The notes under the pieces: model-generated
What the model was told of the DNA's origin: nothing
The model's database searches: none
The model's input: the letters and a program-made list of their open reading frames with translations, nothing else
Program-made: the position numbers and the translations under genes
In this document: positions 47,105-55,897 of the stretch, in pieces
Layout of the letters: each line of letters begins with the position of its first letter
Numbering within the stretch: position 1 is the stretch's first letter
Source: Arthrobacter sp. ov407
GTDB lineage: Bacteria; Actinomycetota; Actinomycetes; Actinomycetales; Micrococcaceae
DNA: 64,000 nt
Direction of reading: 5' to 3'
Assembly (NCBI RefSeq): GCF_900102895.1
Contig: NZ_FNGD01000004.1
Span: forward strand, 124,001 to 188,000

Positions 47105-48890
47105 GGGATTCTCCTACGTTTTTGGGGGTGGTCTGTTGGGTGTGGCCGAGGATGGCGTCCAGTGCGGTCCGGAGTTCGGTGTGGGCTGTTTCGACGTCCC
47201 ACACGGGGGCGCTTTGGCGCCAGGCGATGTAGCCGTCGGGGCGGACGAGCAGGGCGCCGGCCTCATGGATGTCGCGGACTTTGTGCCAGGCGCCGTAGGG
47301 GTCTTCTGCACCCTTTTCGCCGATGACGACTGTGCGCAGGAAGGGTTCGTTCAGCTCCGCGGCGGCGACTTGCCAGGCCCTGCCGGCGAGTCCGGTGACG
47401 AGGCTGAATTTGCCGCGGCCGGTGACGTCAAGGGTGGAGGTGCGGCTGCCGTTGCGGTCCACAAGCCAGGCGTGCGGGATTTTCGCTCCCGGCCGGGTGG
47501 TCGGCTGGACGTATAGCTGCGGGTCTTTGGCCCACTGTTCCTCCCCCGCTGTCGGGTCGGGGATGACGGCGGCGGATACGTAGCGCTGGTTGAGTTCCAC
47601 ACCGTGGGCGTTGAATTCGTAGTTCTTCAGTTCCAGGGCTTCCTGCAGTTTCTGGCGCAGTTCCACGCCTTCCGGGGTCGGAGCGTGCAACCGTGCCAGC
47701 CCGGCCTCGATGCTGTGTTCCTGGCCCGGGACGCGGAAGGTCTCGTTCAGGGGGCCGTAGTCCTTCCGGGACTGGTTGGCGCGGGCGACGATCTGCCGGC
47801 CGACGGGCGCGCGTTCCAGGGAGTACGAGTCCAGCAGGCTCTCCCCGGCGTAGCCCTTGATGACGTAGGCAAGTTTCCAGGCGAGGTTGAAAGCGTCCTG
47901 CATGCAGGTGTTGGAGCCCAGGCCACTGCTTGGCGGATGGCGGTGCACGGCGTCTCCTCCGCAGAAGACCCGCCCGACGGAGAAGTGGTTCGCGTGCTGC
48001 TGGTTCACGAACCAGGTGGACTTTGTCTGGACATCAACTTCAAGGTCAGGGTCGCCCACGAGGGTGCGGATTTTCGCCAGCACGGTCTCCTGGGAGAGGT
48101 CGGGCTCGCCGTCGGCCATGTTGAATCCCCAGCCGGCGATCCATTCGTCCCACGGGCGCACGGCCCGGAGCAGACCCATGCCGATTTCGCCGAAGCCAGC
48201 GACCGGGTTCATGATCCAGTGCAGGATGCTGGGGCGGTGGGCGACATACTTGCTCAGGTCCGCCTTAAAAAGGACATACGCGGTGCCGGCGCGGGCCAGC
48301 TGACCTTCGAAGGGCAGGCCGATGTCTTCGGCGATCTGGGAGCGGGCACCGTCGGCGCCGATCAGGTACCGGGCCCGCAGTGTGTAGTCCCTGCCGGTCA
48401 CGTGGTTCCGGAACGTCACGGTCACGCCGTCGCTGTCCTGGACGTGGGAGAGGTACTCGGTGTTGAAGGTGACCTGCGCCCCGCGTTCGCCGGCGTTCTT
48501 GAGCAGGATCGGTTCCATCAGCGGCTGTGGAACGTCGAGCATCGTGCACGGGCTGGCCTTCAGGTAATCCCCGTACCGCTCGTCCCCTGTCCCCCAAGTG
48601 CGGAGCCGGGCGATTTCCTGGCCCGCAAGGCTGGTGGTGAACAAGGTATCGCCCATGTCACCCCAGGGAACGGCGTACTTGGCGGCTTCTTCTTCCACAC
48701 CCAGGTCCCGCAGTACCTCCGCGGCCCGCTGGTTCGTGATGTGTGCGCGGGGAGTATTGGCGAGCCAGTTCCACCGCGAAAGCATGTGGACGCGCACCCC
48801 TTGGGTGGCCAGTGCCAGAGCCGCCGTGGCTCCGGTCGGGCCGGTGCCGACAATGAGCACATCCGTGTCGAATTCCAACTGAGTTTTCAT
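47082..48890 (-). CDS. TfdB-like FAD-dependent phenol monooxygenase
   Basis: 602 residues from ATG 48890 (AGAAGGTG upstream; 48 open codons before it are ignored). FAD motifs are present: IVGTGPTGATAALALA, GADGARS and GRVFCGGDAVHRHPPSSGLG. The N-terminal third reads like 2,4-dichlorophenol 6-monooxygenase (WLANTPRAHITNQRAAEVLRD). It would hydroxylate a phenol next to its OH to give the catechol substrate of the MhpB-type dioxygenase. The native substrate could be a hydroxyphenylpropionate or another alkylphenol. Confidence 0.88.
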   Translation of the reverse strand: MKTQLEFDTDVLIVGTGPTGATAALALATQGVRVHMLSRWNWLANTPRAHITNQRAAEVLRDLGVEEEAAKYAVPWGDMGDTLFTTSLAGQEIARLRTWGTGDERYGDYLKASPCTMLDVPQPLMEPILLKNAGERGAQVTFNTEYLSHVQDSDGVTVTFRNHVTGRDYTLRARYLIGADGARSQIAEDIGLPFEGQLARAGTAYVLFKADLSKYVAHRPSILHWIMNPVAGFGEIGMGLLRAVRPWDEWIAGWGFNMADGEPDLSQETVLAKIRTLVGDPDLEVDVQTKSTWFVNQQHANHFSVGRVFCGGDAVHRHPPSSGLGSNTCMQDAFNLAWKLAYVIKGYAGESLLDSYSLERAPVGRQIVARANQSRKDYGPLNETFRVPGQEHSIEAGLARLHAPTPEGVELRQKLQEALELKNYEFNAHGVELNQRYVSAAVIPDPTAGEEQWAKDPQLYVQPTTRPGAKIPHAWLVDRNGSRTSTLDVTGRGKFSLVTGLAGRAWQVAAAELNEPFLRTVVIGEKGAEDPYGAWHKVRDIHEAGALLVRPDGYIAWRQSAPVWDVETAHTELRTALDAILGHTQQTTPKNVGESREFTPVH

Positions 48891-49026
48891 CACACCTTCT
48901 AAGTCCAGGTTCCGGGACGGCATCATCCCGTCCGTGCACGGGCGGAGGTCATTCTCCGGCCGGGCCGAGTGCGTCGCCTCTACGCTTCCGCGGTGAAACG
49001 TGAGGCCGATCACTTGGAGCAAGCGT

Positions 49027-49040
49027 ACTAGCATGCTAGT
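49027..49040. promoter_or_regulatory. Perfect palindromic GntR operator candidate
   Basis: ACTAGCATGCTAGT is a perfect 14-bp palindrome in the divergent region of the monooxygenase and zinc-type dehydrogenase genes. A related 11/14 copy lies exactly 50 bp downstream, and others precede mhpD and the GntR gene. Its restriction to this cluster makes it the best operator candidate for the GntR/FadR regulator. Confidence 0.6.
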
Positions 49041-49076
49041 TGCCTTGTAAAGGGTCGACGATGATTTAAAAAGTTG

Positions 49077-49090
49077 ACTGGCATGCTTGC
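49077..49090. promoter_or_regulatory. Second GntR operator candidate
   Basis: ACTGGCATGCTTGC matches 11 of 14 positions of ACTAGCATGCTAGT and lies exactly 50 bp downstream of that site. It overlaps a TTGACT -35-like hexamer (49074-49079) facing the zinc-type dehydrogenase gene. Confidence 0.45.
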
Positions 49091-49223
49091 AGGCTTGCAG
49101 TCTTGAATGTAATGTGGCTCACGTACTTGTGACGCAGATCATGCAGTGGTTGAGACCGATGAGGGCCATCCAGACGCATCCTGACGGCGCTTTCTCCGAT
49201 TCCCGAATGCAAGGAGCACAACG

Positions 49224-50336
49224 ATGAGCTTGATGCAGGCCGCTCGGCTTCATGAAGTAGGCAAGCCTTTCCAGATCGACCGGGTTGAAGTACCCGAACC
49301 CGGGCCGCGGGATGTGATTGTGGAGGTCAAGGCGTGCAACGTCATACCCAACCTTCGGAACGTCATCACGTCCTACCCCGAGTGGTTCCCATACCTCCCC
49401 CTGCCTGCGCTGCCCGCGATCTACGGGTTGGATGCGGCCGGTATTGTGAGCAAGGTCGGATCCCAGGTCCGCAACGTCAAGCCCGGAGACCGCGTCTACG
49501 TCAACCCGGGCCGCGATTCCGGCGACTCACACGCCTCGCTGCGCGGGGAACGGATCAATGACCCGGCCTACACCTTCCAGGGCTACTTCGGCTTCGGTGC
49601 CGGGTCACAGGAAATCTTCGAGGACTACCCCCACGGCGGCTTCTGTGAATACATGAAAGCGCCCGCCGACGGGCTCGTTGTCCTGCCCGAATCGATCTCC
49701 TTCGAAGCGGCCTGCCGTTTCGGTTACCTCGGGACCTCCTACTCCGGCCTCCGCAAGGCTGGCGCCGGCGCGGGAACCTCCGTGCTGGTCAACGGCGGCA
49801 CGGGAACCCTTGGGCTCGGCGCGGTACTGAACGCCCTGGCCATGGGTGCGACCAAGGTTTTCGCCATGGCCCGGGACCGTGAGCTTCTTGAACGGGTCCG
49901 CCTCCTCGATCCCAAGCGGGTCCACGTCCTCTCCCACGGCGACCAGCCGGTGGGCGAATGGGTCAGGGAAAACACAGGCGGCCTTGGAGTCGACATCTTC
50001 ATCGACGCCGTGGGCCCTGGCGCTCCGCACGAAATCACCATCGCCGGCATCGAAGCCCTGCGCCGCGGCGGCCGCATGGTCGACATCGGGGGCATGTCAG
50101 AACCGCTCCCGCTGGAAATGTTCAAACTCATGTGCTTCCAGATCAGCGTCATCGGATCCCTCTGGTTCAGCGTCGCCGAAGGCCAGGACATGGCCGAAAT
50201 GGCGGACGCCGGAACCTTGGACCTCTCCGTCTTTGAACACGAGGTCTACCCGCTCTCCGAAGTCAATGAAGCCCTCGACGCAGTGGACAAACGACGCGGC
50301 GGATTCACCAACGTCGTAGTCGTCCCCGGCTCCTAG
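49224..50336 (+). CDS. Zinc-type alcohol dehydrogenase-like (MDR) protein
   Basis: 370 residues. The N-terminal GroES-like and C-terminal Rossmann (GGTGTLGLGAVLNALAMGA) domains of the MDR family are clear. The catalytic-zinc Cys of GVCGSD is absent here (CNVIPNLRN), so the protein looks closer to a quinone-reductase-like or zinc-free MDR enzyme. It is the first gene of the divergent arm of the meta-cleavage cluster and shares its operator. Its substrate may be an aldehyde or alcohol feeding that pathway. Confidence 0.85.
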   Translation: MSLMQAARLHEVGKPFQIDRVEVPEPGPRDVIVEVKACNVIPNLRNVITSYPEWFPYLPLPALPAIYGLDAAGIVSKVGSQVRNVKPGDRVYVNPGRDSGDSHASLRGERINDPAYTFQGYFGFGAGSQEIFEDYPHGGFCEYMKAPADGLVVLPESISFEAACRFGYLGTSYSGLRKAGAGAGTSVLVNGGTGTLGLGAVLNALAMGATKVFAMARDRELLERVRLLDPKRVHVLSHGDQPVGEWVRENTGGLGVDIFIDAVGPGAPHEITIAGIEALRRGGRMVDIGGMSEPLPLEMFKLMCFQISVIGSLWFSVAEGQDMAEMADAGTLDLSVFEHEVYPLSEVNEALDAVDKRRGGFTNVVVVPGS

Positions 50337-50414
50337 AACAAGCCGCCCGTGGCCGCGGACCATACCGTCCGCGGCCACACGCCTCCCCACCAGACAGAAA
50401 CGGAAGACCTGAAA

Positions 50415-51020
50415 ATGGAACTCAACCCAGAACGCACGGCCGTCATAGCCGTCCACTGCCAGGGAGACATCGTCTCGGGCGACGGAGCCTTCGCCCCGTT
50501 CTTCCACGACCAGGTCGTGAGCAGGAACGTCATCAGCAAGATCGGCAGCCTGCTTGGCTCCGCCCGGGAATCCGGGATGACCGTGATCTATACCCGCGTC
50601 GCATTCAAGCCCGACTTCAGCGACCTCAACGCGAACTCGCCGCTGCTGAAGGTCGTCGAACAGGCAGGTTGCCTGAAGGATGGCACCGCCCTGGCCGACA
50701 TCGTCCCGGAACTGGCCCCGACCGCCACAGATACCGTTATCACTCACCAGCGCGTCGGCGGCTTCGTACCAGAACTCACCGCTGTCCTGGAGGACCGGGG
50801 CATCGACACACTCGTGTTCGCAGGCGTCGCAACCAACGCCTCGGTGGAAAGCACAGCCCGCGTCGCCACAGACGCCGGCTACCGTGTCATCATCGCCGAG
50901 GACGCCTGCTCCGCCGCCACACCGGAAGCCCACCAGGCCAGCATCGAATCCCTCGGCCTGCTCGCGGAGATTTCCAGCACCGCCGACCTCACGGGCGCTT
51001 CAGCTCCCCAGACCGTGTGA
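50415..51020 (+). CDS. Isochorismatase-fold protein lacking the catalytic triad
   Basis: 201 residues from ATG 50415 with GGAAG upstream. The fold-specific spacing is kept, but all three catalytic positions differ: Asp is His in VIAVHCQGD, the Lys region reads THQRVGGF, and the nucleophile Cys is Ser in GVATNASVEST. This subtype without Cys occurs in actinobacteria. A hydrolase using Ser, or a non-catalytic binding role, are both possible. It follows the dehydrogenase gene by 78 bp and ends at a strong hairpin. Confidence 0.8.
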   Translation: MELNPERTAVIAVHCQGDIVSGDGAFAPFFHDQVVSRNVISKIGSLLGSARESGMTVIYTRVAFKPDFSDLNANSPLLKVVEQAGCLKDGTALADIVPELAPTATDTVITHQRVGGFVPELTAVLEDRGIDTLVFAGVATNASVESTARVATDAGYRVIIAEDACSAATPEAHQASIESLGLLAEISSTADLTGASAPQTV

Positions 51021-51025
51021 AAGAC

Positions 51026-51068
51026 AGCGCCCGGCAGCAGGTGGCAGCGATGCCTGCTGCCGGGCGCT
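51026..51068 (+). terminator. Strong hairpin ending the dehydrogenase/isochorismatase arm
   Basis: AGCGCCCGGCAGCAGG at 51026-51041 pairs perfectly with 51053-51068 over 16 bp with an 11-base loop, 5 bases past the stop. No T-run follows. Position and stability make a transcription terminator likely. Confidence 0.75.
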
Positions 51069-51090
51069 GGTGAGGAACGAAAGACTAAAT

Positions 51091-51104
51091 GCTAGCGTGC
51101 CAGA
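51091..51104. promoter_or_regulatory. GntR operator candidate before its own gene
   Basis: GCTAGCGTGCCAGA matches 10 of 14 positions of ACTAGCATGCTAGT and lies 20 bp upstream of the GntR start. It suggests autoregulation. Confidence 0.4.
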
Positions 51105-51123
51105 TCCGCGGGAAAGGAATACT

Positions 51124-51852
51124 ATGCGCGATACTAATTACATGGCACCTGTATCCGCTCCCCCGAATCAACGCTCAACAGGCACCGGCGGGCGCCTGCT
51201 CGGACGCATCTACGAAGCCATCCAGAACCGACTTCTCGAAGGCGAATACCCTGCCGGGACCAAGCTGTCCGTGGAAGCGATCCGGGCGGAATTCGGTGTG
51301 AGCAAACAACCCGTCATGGAGGCCCTCCGCTTACTCTCCGCCGACGGGCTCGTCGAAATCTTCCCCCAAATAGGCTGCGTCGTAACCACCTACGCCCTCG
51401 AAGAGGTGGAGGACTTCTTCCGGATGTTCGCAGGATTCGAATCGGTGATCGCCGCCGCGGCCGCCCAACGGCGCACAGATGAACAGCTGGACGAGCTCTA
51501 CCTCGCAGCCCGCAGAATGGACAGGCTGATCAGCGAACCCGACGCCGCAGTCCGTGCCAGCCAATACCGCATTCAGAACCGGAACTTCCACGAGGTCATC
51601 CACCGGATGGCGTCCTCACGCGTCATGACCAACATGAGCCGCCGCATGTGGGACCTCAGCGACTTCCTGATCAACACCACAGGGGCTCCCCAGCCGTTCG
51701 GATCAGCCGTTGCCGAGCGCAACGAAGACCACGCCCGCATCATCAGCGCGCTCGACGCCGGCGACGCAGAGACGGCCAAGGCCGAGATGGAAAAACACAT
51801 CCTCGCCACCGCGACAATCATCCAACAAGCCAGAACGGCAGCGGTCTCCTAG
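51124..51852 (+). CDS. GntR-family (FadR/FCD) transcriptional regulator
   Basis: 242 residues from ATG 51124 after AAAGGAATACT; the longer open frame upstream lies in the isochorismatase gene and is a shadow. Residues about 25-90 form the winged helix (GRIYEAIQNRLLEGEYPAGTKL, EFGVSKQPVMEALRLL). Residues about 100-225 form an FCD ligand domain. It lies beside the meta-cleavage genes, and matching palindromes occur in their promoters, so it probably represses them until an aromatic intermediate binds. Confidence 0.9.
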   Translation: MRDTNYMAPVSAPPNQRSTGTGGRLLGRIYEAIQNRLLEGEYPAGTKLSVEAIRAEFGVSKQPVMEALRLLSADGLVEIFPQIGCVVTTYALEEVEDFFRMFAGFESVIAAAAAQRRTDEQLDELYLAARRMDRLISEPDAAVRASQYRIQNRNFHEVIHRMASSRVMTNMSRRMWDLSDFLINTTGAPQPFGSAVAERNEDHARIISALDAGDAETAKAEMEKHILATATIIQQARTAAVS

Positions 51853-52099
51853 GTCCCAGGACCACTGAGTCAATCTCCGCACGGGACGCCTGCTCGGCTC
51901 ACCTGCGACAGCCGAGGTCTGACCAACTATAAAGTTTCAAGTCTTCGCGTGCCGTTCACTTTCCGGACTGATTCTGTCTCGTTGCGTCTCCCAACATCCC
52001 GCCGGGTGTTTTTCATATCTCTCGCTGACGGCCCTAAATGTAGGCGTCCGGGCCGGCCCGGGCCACCTCGATGGTCTCGGGCACCGGGGCGTTAAGTGG

Positions 52100-52774
52100 T
52101 CACTGTCCGGCTCGTGCCGCTTCCAGGCCGTTCAGGATCAAGTCGAGTCCGTACTCGAATTCCTCTCGGTAGTCGTAGCCGGGCTTCATGACGTGGTCCG
52201 CGACGAACTCTGCCAGGTTCGGGTAGTCGTTCACGGGAAACGGCTCGAACATGTCCTGGGCCATCGCGGTCATTTCCTCGGTGGTGTCGAAGGGGAGGGT
52301 CATCCGCGTCAGGGCGAAGCCGTAGATGTACCCATCAAGCACTGAGTAGGCATGGGCTACCGCCTCCAGGTCGAAACCGGCCGAGCGCAGCTTGCCGATA
52401 ACCGCGTCATGATGGCGCAGGTTGGCCGGCCCTGGACGTCTGCGGGACTCCATCAGGCCGATAGCCCATTGGTGGCGCGCGAGGACATCGCGAAGCGACA
52501 GTGCCCGGTCCCGCATGGCTGTCCTCCAGTGCGCACTGCCCAGGGGAAGAGCGATCTCGCTGAACAGAACGTCGATCATTGCGTCAACAAGGTCGTCCCT
52601 GTTTGAGACGTGGCGGTACAGGGACATGGGTGAGACCTGCAGAATCCCGGCCAGGTTCCGCATGGTGAGCCCGTCCAGCCCTGCCGAATCTGCATGCTGA
52701 ATCGCCGCACGTACTACGCGCTGCCGGCTAAGGGCCGGACGCGGATCCTCATCCTTCGTTGCCGTTGTGGACAT
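52100..52774 (-). CDS. TetR-family transcriptional regulator
   Basis: 224 residues from ATG 52774; 44 upstream codons that overlap the operator region are excluded. The HTH is VRAAIQHADSAGLDGLTMRN followed by VSPMSLYRHVSNRDDLVDAM. The C-terminus resembles the TetR_C_1 ligand domain. It diverges from the DUF4386 gene over 131 bp with palindromic sequence, so that gene is its probable target. Confidence 0.88.
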   Translation of the reverse strand: MSTTATKDEDPRPALSRQRVVRAAIQHADSAGLDGLTMRNLAGILQVSPMSLYRHVSNRDDLVDAMIDVLFSEIALPLGSAHWRTAMRDRALSLRDVLARHQWAIGLMESRRRPGPANLRHHDAVIGKLRSAGFDLEAVAHAYSVLDGYIYGFALTRMTLPFDTTEEMTAMAQDMFEPFPVNDYPNLAEFVADHVMKPGYDYREEFEYGLDLILNGLEAARAGQ

Positions 52775-52812
52775 CGGCAAACCCCCATTCTCGTGAGAAG
52801 TCAAAAATATCG

Positions 52813-52860
52813 TTGACCTGTCCGTGTACTGCGTACGCATATAAGGATACGCTGTACGCA
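52813..52860 (+). promoter_or_regulatory. Promoter and TetR operator of the DUF4386 gene
   Basis: TTGACC (52813-52818) and a CATATA-like -10 (52838-52843) form a plausible promoter. The perfect palindrome TGCGTACGCA (52830-52839) overlaps the -10, and a near copy GCTGTACGCA lies at 52851-52860. Binding there would block transcription. Confidence 0.5.
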
Positions 52861-52905
52861 ATGCGGGACAACCAGGTCCACGCTCGATACTCGAAAAGGA
52901 AAACA

Positions 52906-53706
52906 ATGAAATCTACAAACGGCGTGTTTTCTGAGCGGGCCCTAGAGGTTGCTCCGGCCTCGCCTAAGCGCCTGGCAAGGATCGCGGGCATCTTCTACCT
53001 CGTCGTGGGTATAGCAGGAGGATTTTCCGAGGGCTTTGTCGATCCCTTCCTCTATGTCGCCGGCGACGCCGCCGCCACGTCAACAAACGCATCGGCCCAC
53101 GAGTTGCTCATGCGCGTGGGCGTCATCACCCACCTCACGGATGCTGTGTTTTTCCCGCTCACCGCCGTGACGCTCTACCTGCTACTCAAGCATGTTGGCA
53201 AGCACGCGGCCCGCCTCATGGTGGTGCCTGTTGTCATCGCCGCCGGCATCGTCTCCATCAGCGCCGTCTTCACGTTCGCGGCGATGCTGGTCGCGACGGA
53301 CAGCTCCTACGAGACAGCGTTCGGGCCCGGGGGGTCCAGCGCGCTCGTGCTGCTCCTGCTTGAAATCCAGCACTTCACCGTCCTTGCCGCCCAGGTCTTC
53401 TTCGGCCTCTGGCTTGCCCCGCTGGGGTATCTCGCCTACAAGTCGGGCCTGTTCCCTAAGGCCTTGGGCGCCATGCTGATTCTGGCCGCAGCCAGCTACC
53501 TGGCCGACGTCGTAGTGGCGTTCCTGCTCCCCGGGCTCGCCGCCCAGATCCACGGCTATTTGGGTATTGTGCCGGCCATCGCGGAGATCTGGATGGTGCT
53601 GTACCTGCTCACGGTAGGCGTACGATCTGCACGCCCCGCACACCAGACGCCTGCCGTGGAATCAGCGCCGTCCCCGTCTCAAGGCGCCATGACCGGGCCG
53701 AAATAG
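52906..53706 (+). CDS. DUF4386-family membrane protein
   Basis: 266 residues from ATG 52906 after AAAGGAAAACA. At least six membrane segments occur (for example LARIAGIFYLVVGIAGG, and FPLTAVTLYLLLKHVG). The order and content fit DUF4386, a family of unknown function often found next to TetR or MarR regulators. Its proposed role in efflux or stress is only a guess from context. Confidence 0.85.
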   Translation: MKSTNGVFSERALEVAPASPKRLARIAGIFYLVVGIAGGFSEGFVDPFLYVAGDAAATSTNASAHELLMRVGVITHLTDAVFFPLTAVTLYLLLKHVGKHAARLMVVPVVIAAGIVSISAVFTFAAMLVATDSSYETAFGPGGSSALVLLLLEIQHFTVLAAQVFFGLWLAPLGYLAYKSGLFPKALGAMLILAAASYLADVVVAFLLPGLAAQIHGYLGIVPAIAEIWMVLYLLTVGVRSARPAHQTPAVESAPSPSQGAMTGPK

Positions 53707-53723
53707 ACAAGTTCCGCCACCCT

Positions 53724-54390
53724 TCAGGTGAGCAGGAACTCGCACCAGAGCGGATAGTGGTCCGAGATCCGCCACGACACCTCGCTGCGGGTCAGTCCCG
53801 GGAAGACGTGCGGAATGAAGTCAAAGGTTCCGGCCCGCTGCCCGTAGGCCAGGCCCTTCAGCAGGGAGGTGCCGTCCGGTTTGGAGAACCAGGCCAGCTG
53901 GTCGTAGAAGTGCTTGGTCTTGTCGTCGTCGAAGATGGTCCGCGGGACAGCGTTGAGCTCGGTCGGCGGCCAGAGGCCCGTGGACACGAACGCCTCGTAG
54001 AGCGGGTCGCCAATCCGGTCCAGGTTGAAGTCTCCCAAGACCATGAGGTTGGAGTTCCAGTCGTTGGGCCGGACCACCCAGTCGTGCATCCATTCGGCGA
54101 ACGCGGTGATCTCGGGCAGCCGCTCCGCCGGGTTTTTGCCCCAGAGGATATGTACCGAGGCGAGGGTGAACTCCACCCTGCTCTGGTGAAGCTGGCGGTG
54201 TACGGGGTGCGGGCGAACACCCGCTGCGGGCCGGCGCCAATTGGCGGCAACACGATCTCCCCGACCAGGCCGGCGGGCTGGACCGGGCGCCGTCGTACAG
54301 GAAGGCGAGGCGTTCGCCGTCGCCGGCGCCGCACTCGGTGACGTCGGAGATGATGACCCGCCAGTGCTCCCCCAGGGGCACGCAATTGGT
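53724..54390 (-). pseudogene. Endonuclease/exonuclease/phosphatase family relic, truncated and frameshifted
   Basis: The C-terminal half of an EEP-type nuclease is spread over three frames. These are WRVIISDVTECG with GDGERLAFLYDGAR (about 54385-54300), then LVGEIVLPPIGAGPQRV with FARTPYTASFTRAG (about 54290-54170), and finally EFTLASVHILWGK, LMVLGDFNLDRIGD and SDHYPLWCEFLLT. The active-site GDFN and SDHYP motifs survive in the last part. The N-terminal catalytic half is missing where the ArsR gene now starts. Confidence 0.75.
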
Positions 54391-54420
54391 TACGCAGGTA
54401 TCTACCTGCATAATGGTTCC

Positions 54421-55215
54421 ATGACTGAGGTGTTCCGGGCTCTGGGTGATCCGACCCGCCGCGCGCTGCTTGACCGCCTCCACGAGCGAAACGGACAGAC
54501 CCTGTCCGAGCTGTGCCGCGGGCTGGGCATGGCGCGGCAGTCCGTCACCCAGCACCTGGGGATTCTCGAGGCCGCGAACCTTGTCGCCGTCGTGCACCGC
54601 GGCCGGGAACGGCTTCACTATCTCAACCCGGTGCCGCTCCAGGAGATCCAGGAACGCTGGATCAGCAAGTTCGACCGGCCGCGGCTCGACGCGGTCAGCA
54701 CCATCAAGAAACGAGCAGAGGAAAACGCCATGACAAAACGCCCTGATTACGTCTACGTCACCTACATCCGCGCATCGGCCGAGACCGTCTGGGACGCCCT
54801 GACTAGCGCGGAACTGACGGCACAGTTTTGGGGCCACAGCAACGTCTCCACCTGGGAGCCGGGTCAGCCCTGGAAGCACGTCCGCACCGACGGCTCCGGC
54901 ATCGCCGACGTCACCGGCCGCGTCGTGGAAAGCGAACGCCCCACCCGCCTCGCGATCACCTTCGAGGACCCGGCCGGCGGGACCGAACCTCCTTCGCTGG
55001 TCACCTTCACCATCGAGGAATACAAGGAGATCGTGAAGCTCTCAATCGTGCACGAAAACATTCCCACACCCGAAGACGCAGAAGCCGCAGCGCTCGGCTG
55101 GGCCGCTGTCGGCTCCAACCTCAAATCGCTGCTCGAGACCGGCGCAGTTCTGCCACAGGCGCCTTGGGACATGCACGCCGAAATTCGTGATGCCCAGATG
55201 CGCGCCAGGGACTGA
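54421..55215 (+). CDS. ArsR HTH fused to SRPBCC (AHSA1-like) domain
   Basis: 264 residues from ATG 54421. Residues 1-95 are an ArsR winged helix (FRALGDPTRRALLDRLHERNG, LGMARQSVTQHLGILEAANLV). Residues about 105-264 are an SRPBCC/AHSA1 fold (YVYVTYIRASAETVWDALTSAE). At the seam an internal ATG (54730, MTKRPDYVYV) follows AGAGGAAAACGCC, a good ribosome site, so a separate SRPBCC protein may also be made. Elsewhere the two are usually adjacent genes. Ligand unknown. Confidence 0.85.
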   Translation: MTEVFRALGDPTRRALLDRLHERNGQTLSELCRGLGMARQSVTQHLGILEAANLVAVVHRGRERLHYLNPVPLQEIQERWISKFDRPRLDAVSTIKKRAEENAMTKRPDYVYVTYIRASAETVWDALTSAELTAQFWGHSNVSTWEPGQPWKHVRTDGSGIADVTGRVVESERPTRLAITFEDPAGGTEPPSLVTFTIEEYKEIVKLSIVHENIPTPEDAEAAALGWAAVGSNLKSLLETGAVLPQAPWDMHAEIRDAQMRARD

Positions 55216-55333
55216 TCTCTGACGACGCGCACCACGCGACATTCCGTAACGGTCTTTTTTGACCGTTGCCCTGTCTACGGCACCACTGTCCGTCCCCACG
55301 GTTACGGTGTTCCTGAACAACAACCGAAGGGCC

Positions 55334-55492
55334 ATGATGCACCCCGATGCCGAGCACCAGCCACCCACTCAACTTGACGGCCAGACGTCCGTGAATGACT
55401 ACCTCGCCGCAACCACGGCAATAATTCCGGTCGAACTCCGAGAACCAACTGACGCTGAGCTGGCGATCTTCTTGGAAGCAGAAACCGGATAG
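55334..55492 (+). CDS. Small hypothetical protein
   Basis: 52 residues from ATG 55334 (GAAGGG upstream), polar and acidic at the end (LREPTDAELAIFLEAETG). No family recognised; an ORF of this size could be chance. Confidence 0.35.
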   Translation: MMHPDAEHQPPTQLDGQTSVNDYLAATTAIIPVELREPTDAELAIFLEAETG

Positions 55493-55759
55493 CGCCCTCC
55501 TCGTACACCAGCTGCGGCGGTGAAGGCTAAGGCGCTAGGTAGGGTGAGCGCATGAAGGCGAATATACTCATCGGCGGTGTCATGTCTGCCGGCAGATTGG
55601 CGTGGAACCGTACAGCCGGAACACATAGCTTTCCCTGCGAAAGCCTAGCCGGTACGGAAAATGTCGTGTCGAGTGTTGGCCCACTGGACGTCGTCCAAGA
55701 CGCCTCGGCCAGCCTAAATTAGCAATTGTTAAGGTATTAAAAATCTACAAACGGAATTG

Positions 55760-55897
55760 TTAATTTAGGGACGTGCTGGACAGTCCGACAGTGGTGATGA
55801 AGTAGACCAGCGGGACCATCAGCCACAAGGACAGAAAGGTGAATTCCACCACCGCACTCCCCTGCTCGGAGCCGTCGTCAGGGCCGGATGGCGGCAT
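55760..55897 (-). pseudogene. TadE-like pilus protein, N-terminal fragment
   Basis: 45 residues from ATG 55897, preceded by GGAGGTGAAGGGG, an excellent ribosome site. QGSAVVEFTFLSLWLMVPLVYFI is the conserved N-terminal membrane segment of TadE-like proteins, but the sequence stops after LSSTSLN, where about 90 residues should follow. The DNA beyond the break is unusually AT-rich (55716-55770), suggesting a deletion or insertion joint. Confidence 0.6.
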
